Part shown: piece after piece, positions 48,924 through 58,087 of the stretch
How the letters are laid out: each line of letters begins with the position of its first letter
Position numbering within the stretch: position 1 is the first letter of the stretch
NCBI RefSeq assembly: GCF_001419985.1
Contig: NZ_LJAL01000007.1
Span: 119,161-183,160, forward strand
Direction: 5' to 3'
From: Loktanella sp. 5RATIMAR09
GTDB taxonomy: Bacteria > Pseudomonadota > Alphaproteobacteria > Rhodobacterales > Rhodobacteraceae
Length of the DNA stretch: 64,000 bases
Made by a program: the position numbers and the translations under genes
Notes under the pieces: generated by a model
What the model was told of the DNA's origin: nothing
What the model saw: the letters and a program-made list of their open reading frames with translations, nothing else
Databases searched by the model: none

Positions 48924-50039
48924 ATGACAAAACCCGCCCTTACCCCCCTCGCCGAAAGCCTGCCTGCCTCGGTCCCGTTCGTCGGCCCCGAAGCGCAAGA
49001 ACGCCAGATGGGCCGCGCATTTACAGCCCGCCTCGGCGCCAACGAAAGCGCCTTTGGCCCCTCGCCCAAGGCCATCGCTGCCATGCAAAAAGCCGCTAGC
49101 GAGGCGTGGATGTACGGCGATCCCGAAAGCTATGACCTGCGTCACGCACTGGCCGCACATCACGGGATTGCGCCTGAAAACATCATGGTCGGTGAAGGCA
49201 TTGACGCGCTCTTGGGGCTTCTGGTCCGGCTTTATGTTGGTGCAGGAGACCCGGTCGTCACATCGGCAGGGGCCTATCCAACCTTCAATTATCATGTGGC
49301 AGGTTTCGGCGGAACACTGCACACGGTGCCTTACAACGGCGATCACGAAGATCCTGACGCGCTGATTGCCAAAGCAACCGAGGTTTCGGCGAAACTGATC
49401 TACATCGCCAATCCCGACAATCCGATGGGCAGTTGGCATACCGCAGAGGTTATCCTGCATATGATAAACCGCCTGCCTTCTGGCTGTCTGTTGGTTCTGG
49501 ACGAAGCCTATATTGATCTCGCCCCTGACGGCACCGCACCTGCGATTGACCCAAACGCAGCAAACGTCATCCGCATGCGCACTTTTTCAAAAGCGCATGG
49601 TTTGGCCGGTGCGCGTGTCGGCTATGCGATCGGGTCGACAGAGGTAATCACCGGCTTCAACAAGGTCCGCAACCATTTCGGCATGTGCCGGATCAGCCAG
49701 GAAGGCGCGCTTGCCGCATTGCAGGATACCGGCTGGCTCTCCCACGTCCGCCACGAAGTTGAAAACGCCCGCGACAGGATTGGCGCGATTGCGCAAGAGC
49801 ACGGTTTGCATCCGCTGCCCTCAGCCACCAATTTTGTCACGATTGACTGTGGTCGCGACGGCGATTTTGCCCGAGCGGTGCTGGCGTCTCTTGTCGCAGA
49901 CGGAATCTTTGTGCGGATGCCCTTTGTCCCTCCGCAGGACCGCTGCATCCGTGTCAGCTGTGGAACGCAAGCACAGACTGACGCCTTCGCGCAGGCCCTG
50001 CCGAGAGCGTTGGCGCAAGCACACGAAAAATTAAGGTGA
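48924..50039 (+). CDS. Class I/II aminotransferase, histidinol-phosphate-type
   Basis: The 371-residue PLP enzyme has the fold-type I pattern: RLGANESAFGPSPKA, NPDNPMGSW, LDEAYIDLAP (cofactor Asp) and PLP Lys223 in RTFSKAHGLAGARVGYA. The pattern and length are those of histidinol-phosphate aminotransferase-like enzymes (HisC group); as the gene stands outside any his operon, its substrate could be another amino acid. The start at 48924 follows a weak ribosome site. Confidence 0.88.
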   Translation: MTKPALTPLAESLPASVPFVGPEAQERQMGRAFTARLGANESAFGPSPKAIAAMQKAASEAWMYGDPESYDLRHALAAHHGIAPENIMVGEGIDALLGLLVRLYVGAGDPVVTSAGAYPTFNYHVAGFGGTLHTVPYNGDHEDPDALIAKATEVSAKLIYIANPDNPMGSWHTAEVILHMINRLPSGCLLVLDEAYIDLAPDGTAPAIDPNAANVIRMRTFSKAHGLAGARVGYAIGSTEVITGFNKVRNHFGMCRISQEGALAALQDTGWLSHVRHEVENARDRIGAIAQEHGLHPLPSATNFVTIDCGRDGDFARAVLASLVADGIFVRMPFVPPQDRCIRVSCGTQAQTDAFAQALPRALAQAHEKLR

Positions 50040-50087
50040 TTTTTATTTCGGGCTGATTATCCTTTCGCAACCACAGAAGGATTAGTC

Positions 50088-50273
50088 ATGTCGCAACACC
50101 GCCCGATCCAAGCCGTCGAAGACTATACCGATGCGTTTCTGGGGACGCTTTGGGTTTTCTTGTTCATGGGCTTTTGGGTGATCGCGGCCGCCGTCGGATA
50201 CCTTTGGGTCGCCGCCACCGCCTATGCCCTTCTTCAGTGCGTCAAATGGATAGACCGCATCAGGAATGCCTAG
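50088..50273 (+). CDS. Small membrane protein of unknown function
   Basis: The 61-residue protein has a good AGAAGGA site 6-8 bases before the ATG and two predicted membrane helices (about 15-35 and 38-55; LGTLWVFLFMGFWVIAAAVG). No family is recognised. It lies 48 bases after the aminotransferase and shares a 4-base CTAG stop overlap with the convergent class V aminotransferase gene. Confidence 0.65.
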   Translation: MSQHRPIQAVEDYTDAFLGTLWVFLFMGFWVIAAAVGYLWVAATAYALLQCVKWIDRIRNA

Positions 50274-51448
50274 GCACGGACCGCAATGGCCTGTGCGGCA
50301 GCAGACAACGCACCTTGTCCATGCGGAATATTCAACGCGTTCAATCCGGCCTCGATCGTGCCCAGCGCGCCCATGATCATATGGGCGTTCACATGGCCCA
50401 TGTGCCCAACCCGGAAATAAGCATCGGCCGGCGACCGACCCAGACCGATCCCCAGCGTCAGTCCACATTTCTGTTCACACCAATGGCGCAACGCATCCCC
50501 ATGGGGCGCGCCAATACTGACGGATGTCACCGCATGTGACCGATGTGCAGGATCGGCGATATTGAGGTGCATCGGCCCTTCGGACGCCCAATGGTCAAAG
50601 GCGGTCCAGATGACTTGCGCAAGCTTTTCATGCCGCGCGAAAACATTGTCCAAACCCTCTGCCTTGATGAGGTCCAGCGCAGTGCGCAGACCGTACAGAT
50701 GGTGCGTCGGGGCCGTGCCGTCGAAATACTGAAAATAGAACTCGGGGTTTGTGCGCGGCCGCCAGTCCCAATAGGTTGTCACACGGTCACCACGGGCTGC
50801 ATCAGCTTTGTCGTTGAACCAGACAAAACTGATACCCGCAGGCGTCATCAAACCTTTTTGGCACCCGGCGACCATGACATCCACGCCCCATGCGTCCATT
50901 TCAAACCGGTCACATCCTAACGAGGCGATACAATCTGCCATCAGCAGCGCCGGATGCCCGACACGGTCCATGACATCCCGCAGGGACGCAATATCGTTTT
51001 TGACGCTGGTGGATGTGTCGACATGCACAGCAAGAACCGCCTTGATCCGGCCCTCTTTGTCCTTGGCCAAAACCTCTTCCACCTGTGCAAGGCCGATCGG
51101 TGACTGCGCGCCATAATCAATGGTCTCGACCTTTGCGCCCAGCCCCGCGGCCATTTCACCCCAACCGATGCAAAAACGCCCTGTCGCCAGCACCAGAACG
51201 GTGTCGCCAGCCGAGATCGTATTGGCAAGGGCCGCTTCCCAAGCGGCGTGGCCGTTGCCGATATAGATCGCCACGTTGCTGTCTGTCATCGCGATCTCTT
51301 TGAGATCGGGCACGAGACTGGCGGTCAGCTCATGTAATTCGCCCTCGTAGATATTGGGCGACGCGCGGTGCATTGCGCGCAGGACTTCATCGGGAATGAC
51401 GGACGGACCGGGAATGGCCAGATAAGCACGACCTTGGGATAGCGACAT
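50270..51448 (-). CDS. Class V aminotransferase (alanine/serine-glyoxylate type)
   Basis: The 392-residue protein has the class V layout: IPGPSVIPDEVLRAMHR at the N-terminus, IGNGHAAWEAAL, MADCIASLGCD with the cofactor Asp, and the PLP lysine in AGCQKGLMTPAG. It resembles alanine-glyoxylate or serine-glyoxylate aminotransferases, and 2-aminoethylphosphonate-type relatives are possible. No serine-cycle or phosphonate genes are adjacent. Confidence 0.86.
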   Translation of the reverse strand: MSLSQGRAYLAIPGPSVIPDEVLRAMHRASPNIYEGELHELTASLVPDLKEIAMTDSNVAIYIGNGHAAWEAALANTISAGDTVLVLATGRFCIGWGEMAAGLGAKVETIDYGAQSPIGLAQVEEVLAKDKEGRIKAVLAVHVDTSTSVKNDIASLRDVMDRVGHPALLMADCIASLGCDRFEMDAWGVDVMVAGCQKGLMTPAGISFVWFNDKADAARGDRVTTYWDWRPRTNPEFYFQYFDGTAPTHHLYGLRTALDLIKAEGLDNVFARHEKLAQVIWTAFDHWASEGPMHLNIADPAHRSHAVTSVSIGAPHGDALRHWCEQKCGLTLGIGLGRSPADAYFRVGHMGHVNAHMIMGALGTIEAGLNALNIPHGQGALSAAAQAIAVRA

Positions 51449-51577
51449 GTTTGGGGGCTTTCTTCATGATTGGGCGTGACCTTAATACAGCGCAGTGCAA
51501 CGTCAACCTTGCCTTGCTTGCTCTACAACCCCATTTGCGCGTAGACGAGAGACAGCAGAGTTCGCAAAAGGCCCGAG

Positions 51578-53368
51578 ATGCCCCCTCCTACCCCGAAATC
51601 CGGCTCCGAAAAGCAGCAGTCTGCCACCAAACTTTTTCGTTGGCTCTGGCGCGATTATTTGCGCAAACATAAATGGCTGCTGGCAGCGGCTGTTGCCCTG
51701 ATGATGGTCGAAGGCTCAATGCTGGCACTGATCAGCCGCATGATCCAACCGATGTTTGACGATGTTTTCGCTCAGGGCGACCGGAACGCACTCTATTTCG
51801 TCGGCTTCGGAATCATGACGATCTTTTTCGTCCGCGCGCTTACATCCTCTTGCCAGCGCATCTTGATGCAGTGGATCAAGGAACTTGCGTCAGCTGCCAT
51901 GCGCAAACATTTGCTGCGGCACATGATATCGCTCGACAGCGGCTTTTTTCAAATTCACCCTCCAGGGCAATTGATCGAACGCGTGCAAGGCGACGTGGCA
52001 GTCATCAACTCGGTCTGGAGCAGTTTGCTGACGGCTATCGCGCGCGATCTGGTGTCATTGATCGGTCTACTTGCGGTCGCGATCTGGATTGACTGGAAAT
52101 GGACATTGATTGCCATCATCGGCATTCCGCTTTTGATCCTGCCATCCATTCTTGTTCAGGCCTATATTCGCCGCCGTTCCCGCAGTGCGCGTGAAATCGC
52201 GGGCAATGTCTCGACCCGCCTTGATGAGGTGTTTCACGGCATCAACCCGATCAAGCTCAACGCGCTCGAAACCTATCAGGCCAAACGGTATGATGCGCTG
52301 ATCCAGCAGGGTGTGACGGCAAGTATGCGCACGACAGCCGGGCAAGCGGCGGTGCCTGCATTGATTGATATCATGACAGGGATCGGTTTTCTGGCCGTCA
52401 TGCTTTATGGCGGGTCCGAGATTATCGCGGGCGAAAAGACCAACGGCGAATTCATGGCGTTCTTTACGGCCATGTCGCTGGCCTTCGATCCACTCCGCCG
52501 TCTTGGCCTGATGAGCGGGCAATGGCAGATGGCCGCCGCGAGTGTGGAGCGTCTGCAATACGTGCTGAACCTGCACCCGACGATCCTGTCACCGGCCAAA
52601 GCCAAAACGATCCCGCATAACGCACCAGCGGTCGCTTTTGATAATGTCTCTATGAACTACGGTGATCTGCCTGTCTTGCGCGGGGCGAGCTTTACCGCTG
52701 AGGCGGGCAAAACCACTGCGCTTGTCGGCGCATCGGGGGCCGGCAAAAGCACCGTGTTCAATGTTCTGACCCGTCTGGTCGAGCCGCGCGAAGGGGCCGC
52801 GATGGTCGCAGGTGTTCCGATCACCGACTATAATCTGAGCGACCTGCGCAGCCTGTTCTCTGTCGTAACCCAAGATGCCGCCCTTTTTGACGAAACCCTG
52901 CGCGACAACATCCTGCTGGGCCGCGAAGACGTGGACGAGGCGCATTTGAAATCTGTTCTTGATGCGGCCCACGTCAGTGACTTCCTGCCATCTTTGCCCA
53001 ACGGGCTTGATAGCCCTGCCGGGCCACGCGGATCAAATCTTTCGGGTGGTCAACGACAGCGTGTGGCGATTGCCCGCGCGCTCTTGCGTGACACGCCCAT
53101 CCTGTTGCTGGACGAGGCGACAAGCGCACTGGATACAAAATCCGAAGCCATCGTGCAGCAAGCGCTGGAAAAGCTTTCGACAGGGCGAACAACCTTGGTC
53201 ATCGCGCATCGCCTTTCGACGATCCGCAACGCGGATTCGATCGTGGTCATGGACCACGGTCGCGTTGTTGACCAGGGCGACCACGAAACGCTTTTGGCGC
53301 GTGGCGGTATTTACGCAGACCTGCACCGCCTTCAATTTTCCCAAAAGGAGAGCACAGAAGATGTCTGA
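51578..53368 (+). CDS. MsbA-like ABC exporter (fused permease-ATPase)
   Basis: The 596-residue protein is a half-transporter: six membrane helices (about 35-320), then an ATPase with Walker A GASGAGKST, Q-loop VTQDAALFDE, signature LSGGQRQRVAIARALL, Walker B ILLLDEATSALD and the H-loop in IAHRLSTI. The length and order fit MsbA/lipid or multidrug exporters that act as homodimers. The substrate cannot be inferred. Its stop overlaps the YgfZ-like start by eight bases. Confidence 0.9.
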   Translation: MPPPTPKSGSEKQQSATKLFRWLWRDYLRKHKWLLAAAVALMMVEGSMLALISRMIQPMFDDVFAQGDRNALYFVGFGIMTIFFVRALTSSCQRILMQWIKELASAAMRKHLLRHMISLDSGFFQIHPPGQLIERVQGDVAVINSVWSSLLTAIARDLVSLIGLLAVAIWIDWKWTLIAIIGIPLLILPSILVQAYIRRRSRSAREIAGNVSTRLDEVFHGINPIKLNALETYQAKRYDALIQQGVTASMRTTAGQAAVPALIDIMTGIGFLAVMLYGGSEIIAGEKTNGEFMAFFTAMSLAFDPLRRLGLMSGQWQMAAASVERLQYVLNLHPTILSPAKAKTIPHNAPAVAFDNVSMNYGDLPVLRGASFTAEAGKTTALVGASGAGKSTVFNVLTRLVEPREGAAMVAGVPITDYNLSDLRSLFSVVTQDAALFDETLRDNILLGREDVDEAHLKSVLDAAHVSDFLPSLPNGLDSPAGPRGSNLSGGQRQRVAIARALLRDTPILLLDEATSALDTKSEAIVQQALEKLSTGRTTLVIAHRLSTIRNADSIVVMDHGRVVDQGDHETLLARGGIYADLHRLQFSQKESTEDV

Positions 53369-54095
53369 CCGGACCGTCCTTTCGATTGGTGGTGACGACC
53401 GCGTTTCTTTTTTGCAAGGTTTGGTAACGAACGACGTGAAACGGGCCGATAGCGCCATTATCTACACCGCACTTCTCACGCCGCAGGGCAAATTCATTGC
53501 CGATTTCTTCGTGATCGGACAGCAGGATCGCCTGCTGATTGATGTTGCCACATCCCACGCGCAGAAACTTGGCCAACGGCTTATGATGTACCGGTTGCGC
53601 GCGGCGGTGACAATCGAGCAGACTGATCTGGTTGTGTCACGCGGCACGGGCACCGCACCCGCAGGTGCGTATGCCGACCCACGCCATGACGCGCTTGGGT
53701 GGCGCGCCTACGGCGATACCGACATCAGCGACGAGACTGATTGGAATGCACTCCGCGTCGCAAACATGATCCCCGAGACCGGAATCGAGCTCGACGATGA
53801 CACCTATGTCCTGGAGGCGGGTTTTGAGCGCCTGCACGGCGTGGACTTCAAGAAAGGCTGTTTCGTCGGGCAGGAAATCGTTGCGCGCATGAAACACAAA
53901 ACAACGCTGAAGAAGGGTTTGGCGCTTGTTTCTGTCGCAGGCAATGCAGCGCCGGGGGACCCGATCACGGCTGACGGGAAACCGGTGGGTACGTTGCACA
54001 CCATTGATGGTGACAAGGCCCTCGCATTTCTGCGCTTTGACCGGGCCGATGGCCCGATGCAGGCAGGCGAGGCAACCCTCACCCGCCTGAAGTAG
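53361..54095 (+). CDS. ygfZ: YgfZ/CAF17-like folate-binding protein
   Basis: The 244-residue protein carries the family's signature KGCFVGQE at about 171-178, and GcvT-like segments (FLQGLVTNDV near the N-terminus). YgfZ proteins support assembly or repair of certain iron-sulfur enzymes with a tetrahydrofolate-linked role. The start at 53361 overlaps the ABC exporter gene; a much longer open frame in this phase from 52959 reads through the ATPase gene and is not real. Confidence 0.9.
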   Translation: MSDRTVLSIGGDDRVSFLQGLVTNDVKRADSAIIYTALLTPQGKFIADFFVIGQQDRLLIDVATSHAQKLGQRLMMYRLRAAVTIEQTDLVVSRGTGTAPAGAYADPRHDALGWRAYGDTDISDETDWNALRVANMIPETGIELDDDTYVLEAGFERLHGVDFKKGCFVGQEIVARMKHKTTLKKGLALVSVAGNAAPGDPITADGKPVGTLHTIDGDKALAFLRFDRADGPMQAGEATLTRLK

Positions 54096-54097
54096 GT

Positions 54098-54661
54098 TTA
54101 GGCCCGCTCGGCGTACTCAAACGTTTCGGTGTTCACCACAATGTCCTCGTCCTGACCTACGAAAGGCGGGATCATGACGCGCACACCATTGTCGAGGACC
54201 GCTGGCTTGAAGCTGTTGGCAGCTGTCTGGCCCTTCACGACAGGCTCGGTCTCAACGACTTTGCAGACAACTTTCTGCGGCAGGCTGACGTGCAGCGCCT
54301 CTTCGCCGTAATATTCGATCTTGACCATCATACCGTCCTGCAGGAAGGGGCGGCGATCACCCAGGAGATCCGCAGGCAATGCAATCTGTTCATAGGTGTC
54401 GCTGTCCATGAAGGTCAGCATATTGCCTTCCTCAAACAGGAACTGCTGATCCTTCTGGTCAAGGCGCACACGCTCGACCTTGTCCGCCGAACGGAAACGC
54501 TCGTTCAGCTTGCGTCCATCGCGCAGGTTTTTCAACTCCACCTGGGCGAAGGCACCGCCCTTGCCGGGCTTGACGTGATCTACTTTTACAGCGCCCCAGA
54601 GACCGCCCTCGTGTTCAAGGACATTGCCGGGACGAATTTCATTACCGTTGATTTTGGGCAT
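54098..54661 (-). CDS. efp: Translation elongation factor P
   Basis: The 187-residue EF-P has the three-domain pattern: [20 protein letters not shown], the loop PGKGGAF with Lys34, and the C-terminal [10 protein letters not shown] segment. Lys34 at the tip of domain I suits beta-lysylation by an EpmA-type enzyme rather than rhamnosylation (which needs Arg). The gene rescues ribosomes at polyproline. The start at 54661 matches the family; the open frame begins 29 codons earlier without support. Confidence 0.95.
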   Translation of the reverse strand: MPKINGNEIRPGNVLEHEGGLWGAVKVDHVKPGKGGAFAQVELKNLRDGRKLNERFRSADKVERVRLDQKDQQFLFEEGNMLTFMDSDTYEQIALPADLLGDRRPFLQDGMMVKIEYYGEEALHVSLPQKVVCKVVETEPVVKGQTAANSFKPAVLDNGVRVMIPPFVGQDEDIVVNTETFEYAERA

Positions 54662-54775
54662 GGGTCTGAGGCTCTTTAGATTGTTAAGAAAGGTTGAAAG
54701 GCTTTGTGCGAAGCCTATATCCAGCTGGTGGGGAGCTGGCAAGTTCAACCCATCGCGGTCTCTTTTTGCGGCGCG

Positions 54776-54798
54776 AGGTATGCATTAATTGCATACCT
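54776..54798. promoter_or_regulatory. 23-bp perfect palindrome between efp and DUF6280 gene
   Basis: AGGTATGCA and TGCATACCT are perfect 9-base arms around TTAAT. It lies 115 bases upstream of efp and about 90 bases upstream of the DUF6280 gene, between divergent promoters. The AT-rich centre and length suit a dimeric repressor site; no regulator is identified. It has no T-tract, so it is not a terminator. Confidence 0.5.
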
Positions 54799-54886
54799 GC
54801 CATTCCAAAAGAGAACCCCCGAATCGGATCAAAACGGGCATAAGGGCCCCTACGCGGGAACTACAAGAGCAAAAAAAGGAAATATG

Positions 54887-55210
54887 ATGAGAGATTTCGT
54901 CGACGGTACAGCCTTTAACAACGAACAAGGTAACCGTGCCCGCAAACTCTTTGCTGCCGTTGTACTGGCAGCGCTCGATGATGCTATTGCAGATGACAAG
55001 AAATATGGAAATGGTCCAGAGCAGATTGCACGCTGGGCGCGTTCACGTGATGGACGTGAAGTATTGTCATGCGCAGGTATCGACCCGAACGAGCGGGTTG
55101 TAAGCGGTTTGATGGAATTCGTGGGTAAGGGTGTGCGGACATCCGTTGCACTTTCACGCGAAGAAAGCGAACGCCGCAATGCAGCCGAACAAGAGGCACG
55201 TGCTGCTTAG
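54887..55210 (+). CDS. DUF6280-family small protein
   Basis: The 107-residue protein begins MRDFVDGTAFNNEQGNRARKLF and matches the DUF6280 family as I recall it, small soluble proteins of Rhodobacteraceae with no known role. An AAAGGA site sits six bases before the second of two adjacent ATGs, which is chosen as start. It is helical and Ala/Glu-rich at the C-terminus. A strong terminator follows. Confidence 0.75.
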   Translation: MRDFVDGTAFNNEQGNRARKLFAAVVLAALDDAIADDKKYGNGPEQIARWARSRDGREVLSCAGIDPNERVVSGLMEFVGKGVRTSVALSREESERRNAAEQEARAA

Positions 55211-55238
55211 GTTTAAAGCAGCATTTTTGCGTTAAAGA

Positions 55239-55263
55239 CGCGGCCCATTGGGCCGCGTTTTTT
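55239..55263 (+). terminator. Intrinsic terminator after DUF6280 gene
   Basis: CGCGGCCC pairs with GGGCCGCG over 8 bp around ATT, followed by six T residues (55258-55263). It is a textbook rho-independent terminator for the forward gene; the reverse gene ends at 55267. Confidence 0.9.
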
Positions 55264-55266
55264 GTT

Positions 55267-55845
55267 TCAAGGCCCTGCGAACATGACCGCGAAGAGAACA
55301 AAGGGGGCAAATTCACTCAGCCCCAGCAACGCAATCAACCCGCGCATCCAGTACCCGCGGTAGCGCCGCCAAAGAATACCGCAACATAGCAATGACAGGG
55401 CCACCTCAACCGCGCCCGCGATATTGCCGTAGTGCCGTGGATCCCAATAGCTTACGGGACTCTGAAAGACCCAGTTGCTCAAGGGCCAGAAATGCGCGCG
55501 CGCGTCATCGTTGTGCAGCAAAAAATCAAACCCGAGATGCAGCAATGCGGCACCACACAGCGCGATCATCACAGGCGCGCGGTAGAGCCCCGCAAGCGCG
55601 AGTGCGATCCCCCAGATGATAAAGGAATTGTCGACCCGAAAGATGCTCTGCCATGCGGCGGAATAGTATAGCTGGCCAAAAACGACATCAGGTGACGTGC
55701 CCAGTATAAGAAGGTGCCACCCCGCCAATGCATAAAGCGACAGGTCAGGGATCAAGGCGCCGGCAGAAGCGGCCTCTGTGATCGCAGGCCGGCCTGCCTT
55801 GCCAAAGGCAGTCAGCCCGAAAATCAGATGCGCTGGCGTGTTCAT
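55267..55845 (-). CDS. Integral membrane protein, DUF457/YdjM-like
   Basis: The 192-residue protein has four or five hydrophobic helices and the polar motifs AGALIPDLSLY, HLGFDFLLHNDDARAHFWP. Acidic and histidine residues in this layout resemble membrane-bound metal-dependent hydrolase-like proteins (YdjM/DUF457). It diverges from cobQ by 52 bases; a link to cobalamin is only positional. The start at 55845 replaces a much longer open frame that runs antisense through cobQ. Confidence 0.6.
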   Translation of the reverse strand: MNTPAHLIFGLTAFGKAGRPAITEAASAGALIPDLSLYALAGWHLLILGTSPDVVFGQLYYSAAWQSIFRVDNSFIIWGIALALAGLYRAPVMIALCGAALLHLGFDFLLHNDDARAHFWPLSNWVFQSPVSYWDPRHYGNIAGAVEVALSLLCCGILWRRYRGYWMRGLIALLGLSEFAPFVLFAVMFAGP

Positions 55846-55897
55846 GCTCTTTCCCCGCGCCCTTTGCGCCCCTATGAAGTGACCCAAAGGAGCACCG

Positions 55898-57343
55898 ATG
55901 ACCAGAGCGATCATGATCCAGGGGGCCGGTTCGAACGTGGGCAAATCCATGCTCGTGGCGGGTATTGCGCGGGCCTGTGTCAAACGCGGCATGTCTGTCG
56001 CCCCTTTCAAGCCGCAGAACATGTCCAACAACGCAGCCGTCACCGCAGATGGCGGCGAGATCGGGCGCGCGCAGGCGTTGCAGGCCTTGGCCTGCGGGTT
56101 GGAACCGATGGTTGATATGAACCCTGTCCTCTTGAAACCCGAAACCGATATCGGCGCGCAGGTGATCGTGCAGGGCAAACGCTTTGCCACGATGAAAGCG
56201 CGCGACTATGGCAAACAGAAAGTCAAACTGCTGCCACCTGTGTTGGAGAGTTTCCAGCGCATTGGCGCAGGCCGTGATCTGGTGATTGTCGAGGGCGCCG
56301 GAAGCCCCGCCGAAGTCAACCTGCGCGCAGGCGATATTGCCAACATGGGCTTTGCCTCGGCCGCCAATGTGCCTGTGGTGCTTGTGGGCGATATTGACCG
56401 CGGCGGTGTGATTGCACAGCTGGTCGGCACTCATGCGATCCTGCCACCTGAGGATCTGGCCCTGATCAAGGGCTTTGCCATCAATAAATTCCGCGGCGAT
56501 CCCACGCTCTTTGCCGCAGGCATGGACATTATTGCCGCGCGAACAGCCTGGACGCCGCTTGGTATCGTGCCGTGGTTCGCGGATGCGTGGAAACTGCCTG
56601 CCGAAGACGTGATGGACATCGCCAACCGCAAAGGTGGCGCGATCAAGATCGCTGTACCCCGCCTGAACCGCATCGCGAATTTTGATGACCTCGACCCGCT
56701 TACTGCGACACCTGATGTGACCGTCGACATCATAGACGCAGGCCGTCCCCTTCCCGGTGATGCGGATCTTGTCATCATTCCGGGGTCCAAATCCACGATT
56801 GCCGATTTGGCGCATTTCCGCGCGCAAGGCTGGGACATTGACCTTCAGGCCCACGTGAGACGCGGCGGGCATGTTTTGGGGATTTGTGGGGGCTACCAGA
56901 TGCTGGGCAAAGAGATCATCGACGATGACGGGATCGAAGGTGCGCCCGCGCGGGTCAAAGGACTGGGCCTTTTGGATGTCCGCACAATCATGGCACCGCA
57001 AAAGCGGCTTGCCCTGTCAAACGCCTCTTATCTGCCCAGCGGGGACAAGGTGAGCGGCTATGAGATCCATATCGGCCAGACAGACGGCCCAGACTGCGCA
57101 CGTGCATGGCTGTCGCTGGACGGGCGCGGTGAAGGGGCGGCATCCCCTGACGGGCGGGTGATGGGCTGCTATCTGCACGGGCTGTTCGCGGCTGATGCGT
57201 TCCGGGGTGCGTTTCTGGCCAATATCGGGAAACCTGTTACGCATCATGATTATGCGCAAAGCGTGACAGATACGCTCGATGCACTGGCCGACCATCTGGA
57301 AACCCACATGGATATCGACGCGCTACTGGCCTTGGCGCATTAA
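55898..57343 (+). CDS. cobQ: Cobyric acid synthase
   Basis: The 481-residue amidotransferase has an N-terminal ATPase-type domain ([12 protein letters not shown] at 6-17 and [12 protein letters not shown]) and a C-terminal class I glutamine-amidotransferase-like domain ([11 protein letters not shown] with the nucleophilic cysteine, and CYLHGLF for the His). It amidates the side chains of adenosylcobyrinic acid diamide in cobalamin synthesis. AAAGGAG precedes the ATG. No other cob genes are in the window. Confidence 0.94.
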   Translation: MTRAIMIQGAGSNVGKSMLVAGIARACVKRGMSVAPFKPQNMSNNAAVTADGGEIGRAQALQALACGLEPMVDMNPVLLKPETDIGAQVIVQGKRFATMKARDYGKQKVKLLPPVLESFQRIGAGRDLVIVEGAGSPAEVNLRAGDIANMGFASAANVPVVLVGDIDRGGVIAQLVGTHAILPPEDLALIKGFAINKFRGDPTLFAAGMDIIAARTAWTPLGIVPWFADAWKLPAEDVMDIANRKGGAIKIAVPRLNRIANFDDLDPLTATPDVTVDIIDAGRPLPGDADLVIIPGSKSTIADLAHFRAQGWDIDLQAHVRRGGHVLGICGGYQMLGKEIIDDDGIEGAPARVKGLGLLDVRTIMAPQKRLALSNASYLPSGDKVSGYEIHIGQTDGPDCARAWLSLDGRGEGAASPDGRVMGCYLHGLFAADAFRGAFLANIGKPVTHHDYAQSVTDTLDALADHLETHMDIDALLALAH

Positions 57344-58008
57344 CCTTGGCCCATCTCACGGCTGGTCAAAACGCGGTTGATCTCGCGGCGGACCAGTTTG
57401 CGCACATTGCGGGTGATCCGTTCGCCAAGCTCTCCGCCCAGTTCCTCATGGACAATTTCGGCCACGAGACGCCGCAGCGCCTCTTCATCAAGACCGGACA
57501 TCACAGAGGCAACCACCGCATCTTTTGTCGCTTCGACAGCGGCTTCCGGCGTTTTTGCCGGCGGCAAGGACTGTGGCGCAACCGCATCAGTTTTCTGTTC
57601 TGAATGCACGAAAGGCGGCTCCGGATCGGTCACTGTCGACGAATCATCCTGAGGCTTCTGGAAGGCGCTGGCAGCCCATGCCGCCTTGGCAAAGCACTCG
57701 CCCTCGTCGGCCTCCCAGTCGTCGCACTGTGCCGTGACTGCCGCCTCCAGTTCTGCAATCGTGGCTTCCAGACCCGCCTTGTCATAGGTCTTGACCGGTG
57801 GCAGGTTTCTGACCCCTACGTGCGATGTTGCGCCATTGCGTGCCGCATTTGCTGGGCTTTCCGGCAGATTGCTGCCATCGACCCGCAGGTCCGGCGTCAG
57901 GATAAGACGATCCAACAGGATGCGTGACCGCGACCTTTGCGGCTCTTTATGCGAGACGAAATCACGCACTGACGATACGAGGTCATCAATGTCTTCATCA
58001 TGCGCCAT
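57340..58008 (-). CDS. PopZ-like (DUF2497-like) protein
   Basis: The 222-residue protein has a short N-terminal helix ([17 protein letters not shown]) reminiscent of the SIDEILASIR helix of PopZ, an acidic proline-containing middle part (about 90-165), and a C-terminal helical region (about 170-222; [20 protein letters not shown] and [12 protein letters not shown]) like the oligomerisation helices of DUF2497. That layout (short helix, disordered acidic spacer, C-terminal helices) is the PopZ plan. In Caulobacter-type genomes popZ lies near valS and tolC; here tolC is adjacent and valS is 9 kb away. Assignment is moderate. Confidence 0.55.
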   Translation of the reverse strand: MAHDEDIDDLVSSVRDFVSHKEPQRSRSRILLDRLILTPDLRVDGSNLPESPANAARNGATSHVGVRNLPPVKTYDKAGLEATIAELEAAVTAQCDDWEADEGECFAKAAWAASAFQKPQDDSSTVTDPEPPFVHSEQKTDAVAPQSLPPAKTPEAAVEATKDAVVASVMSGLDEEALRRLVAEIVHEELGGELGERITRNVRKLVRREINRVLTSREMGQG

Positions 58009-58087
58009 TCTCGACATCCTGCTCATCCCGATCTTGCACCAAGTTGCAGGATTTTAGCGAAGGCGGATGCCCCTAACAACTCTGCGA

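Noticed and set aside
55745..57001. 418-codon reverse frame inside cobQ
   Set aside because: Antisense shadow; would conflict with cobQ and the membrane-protein start.
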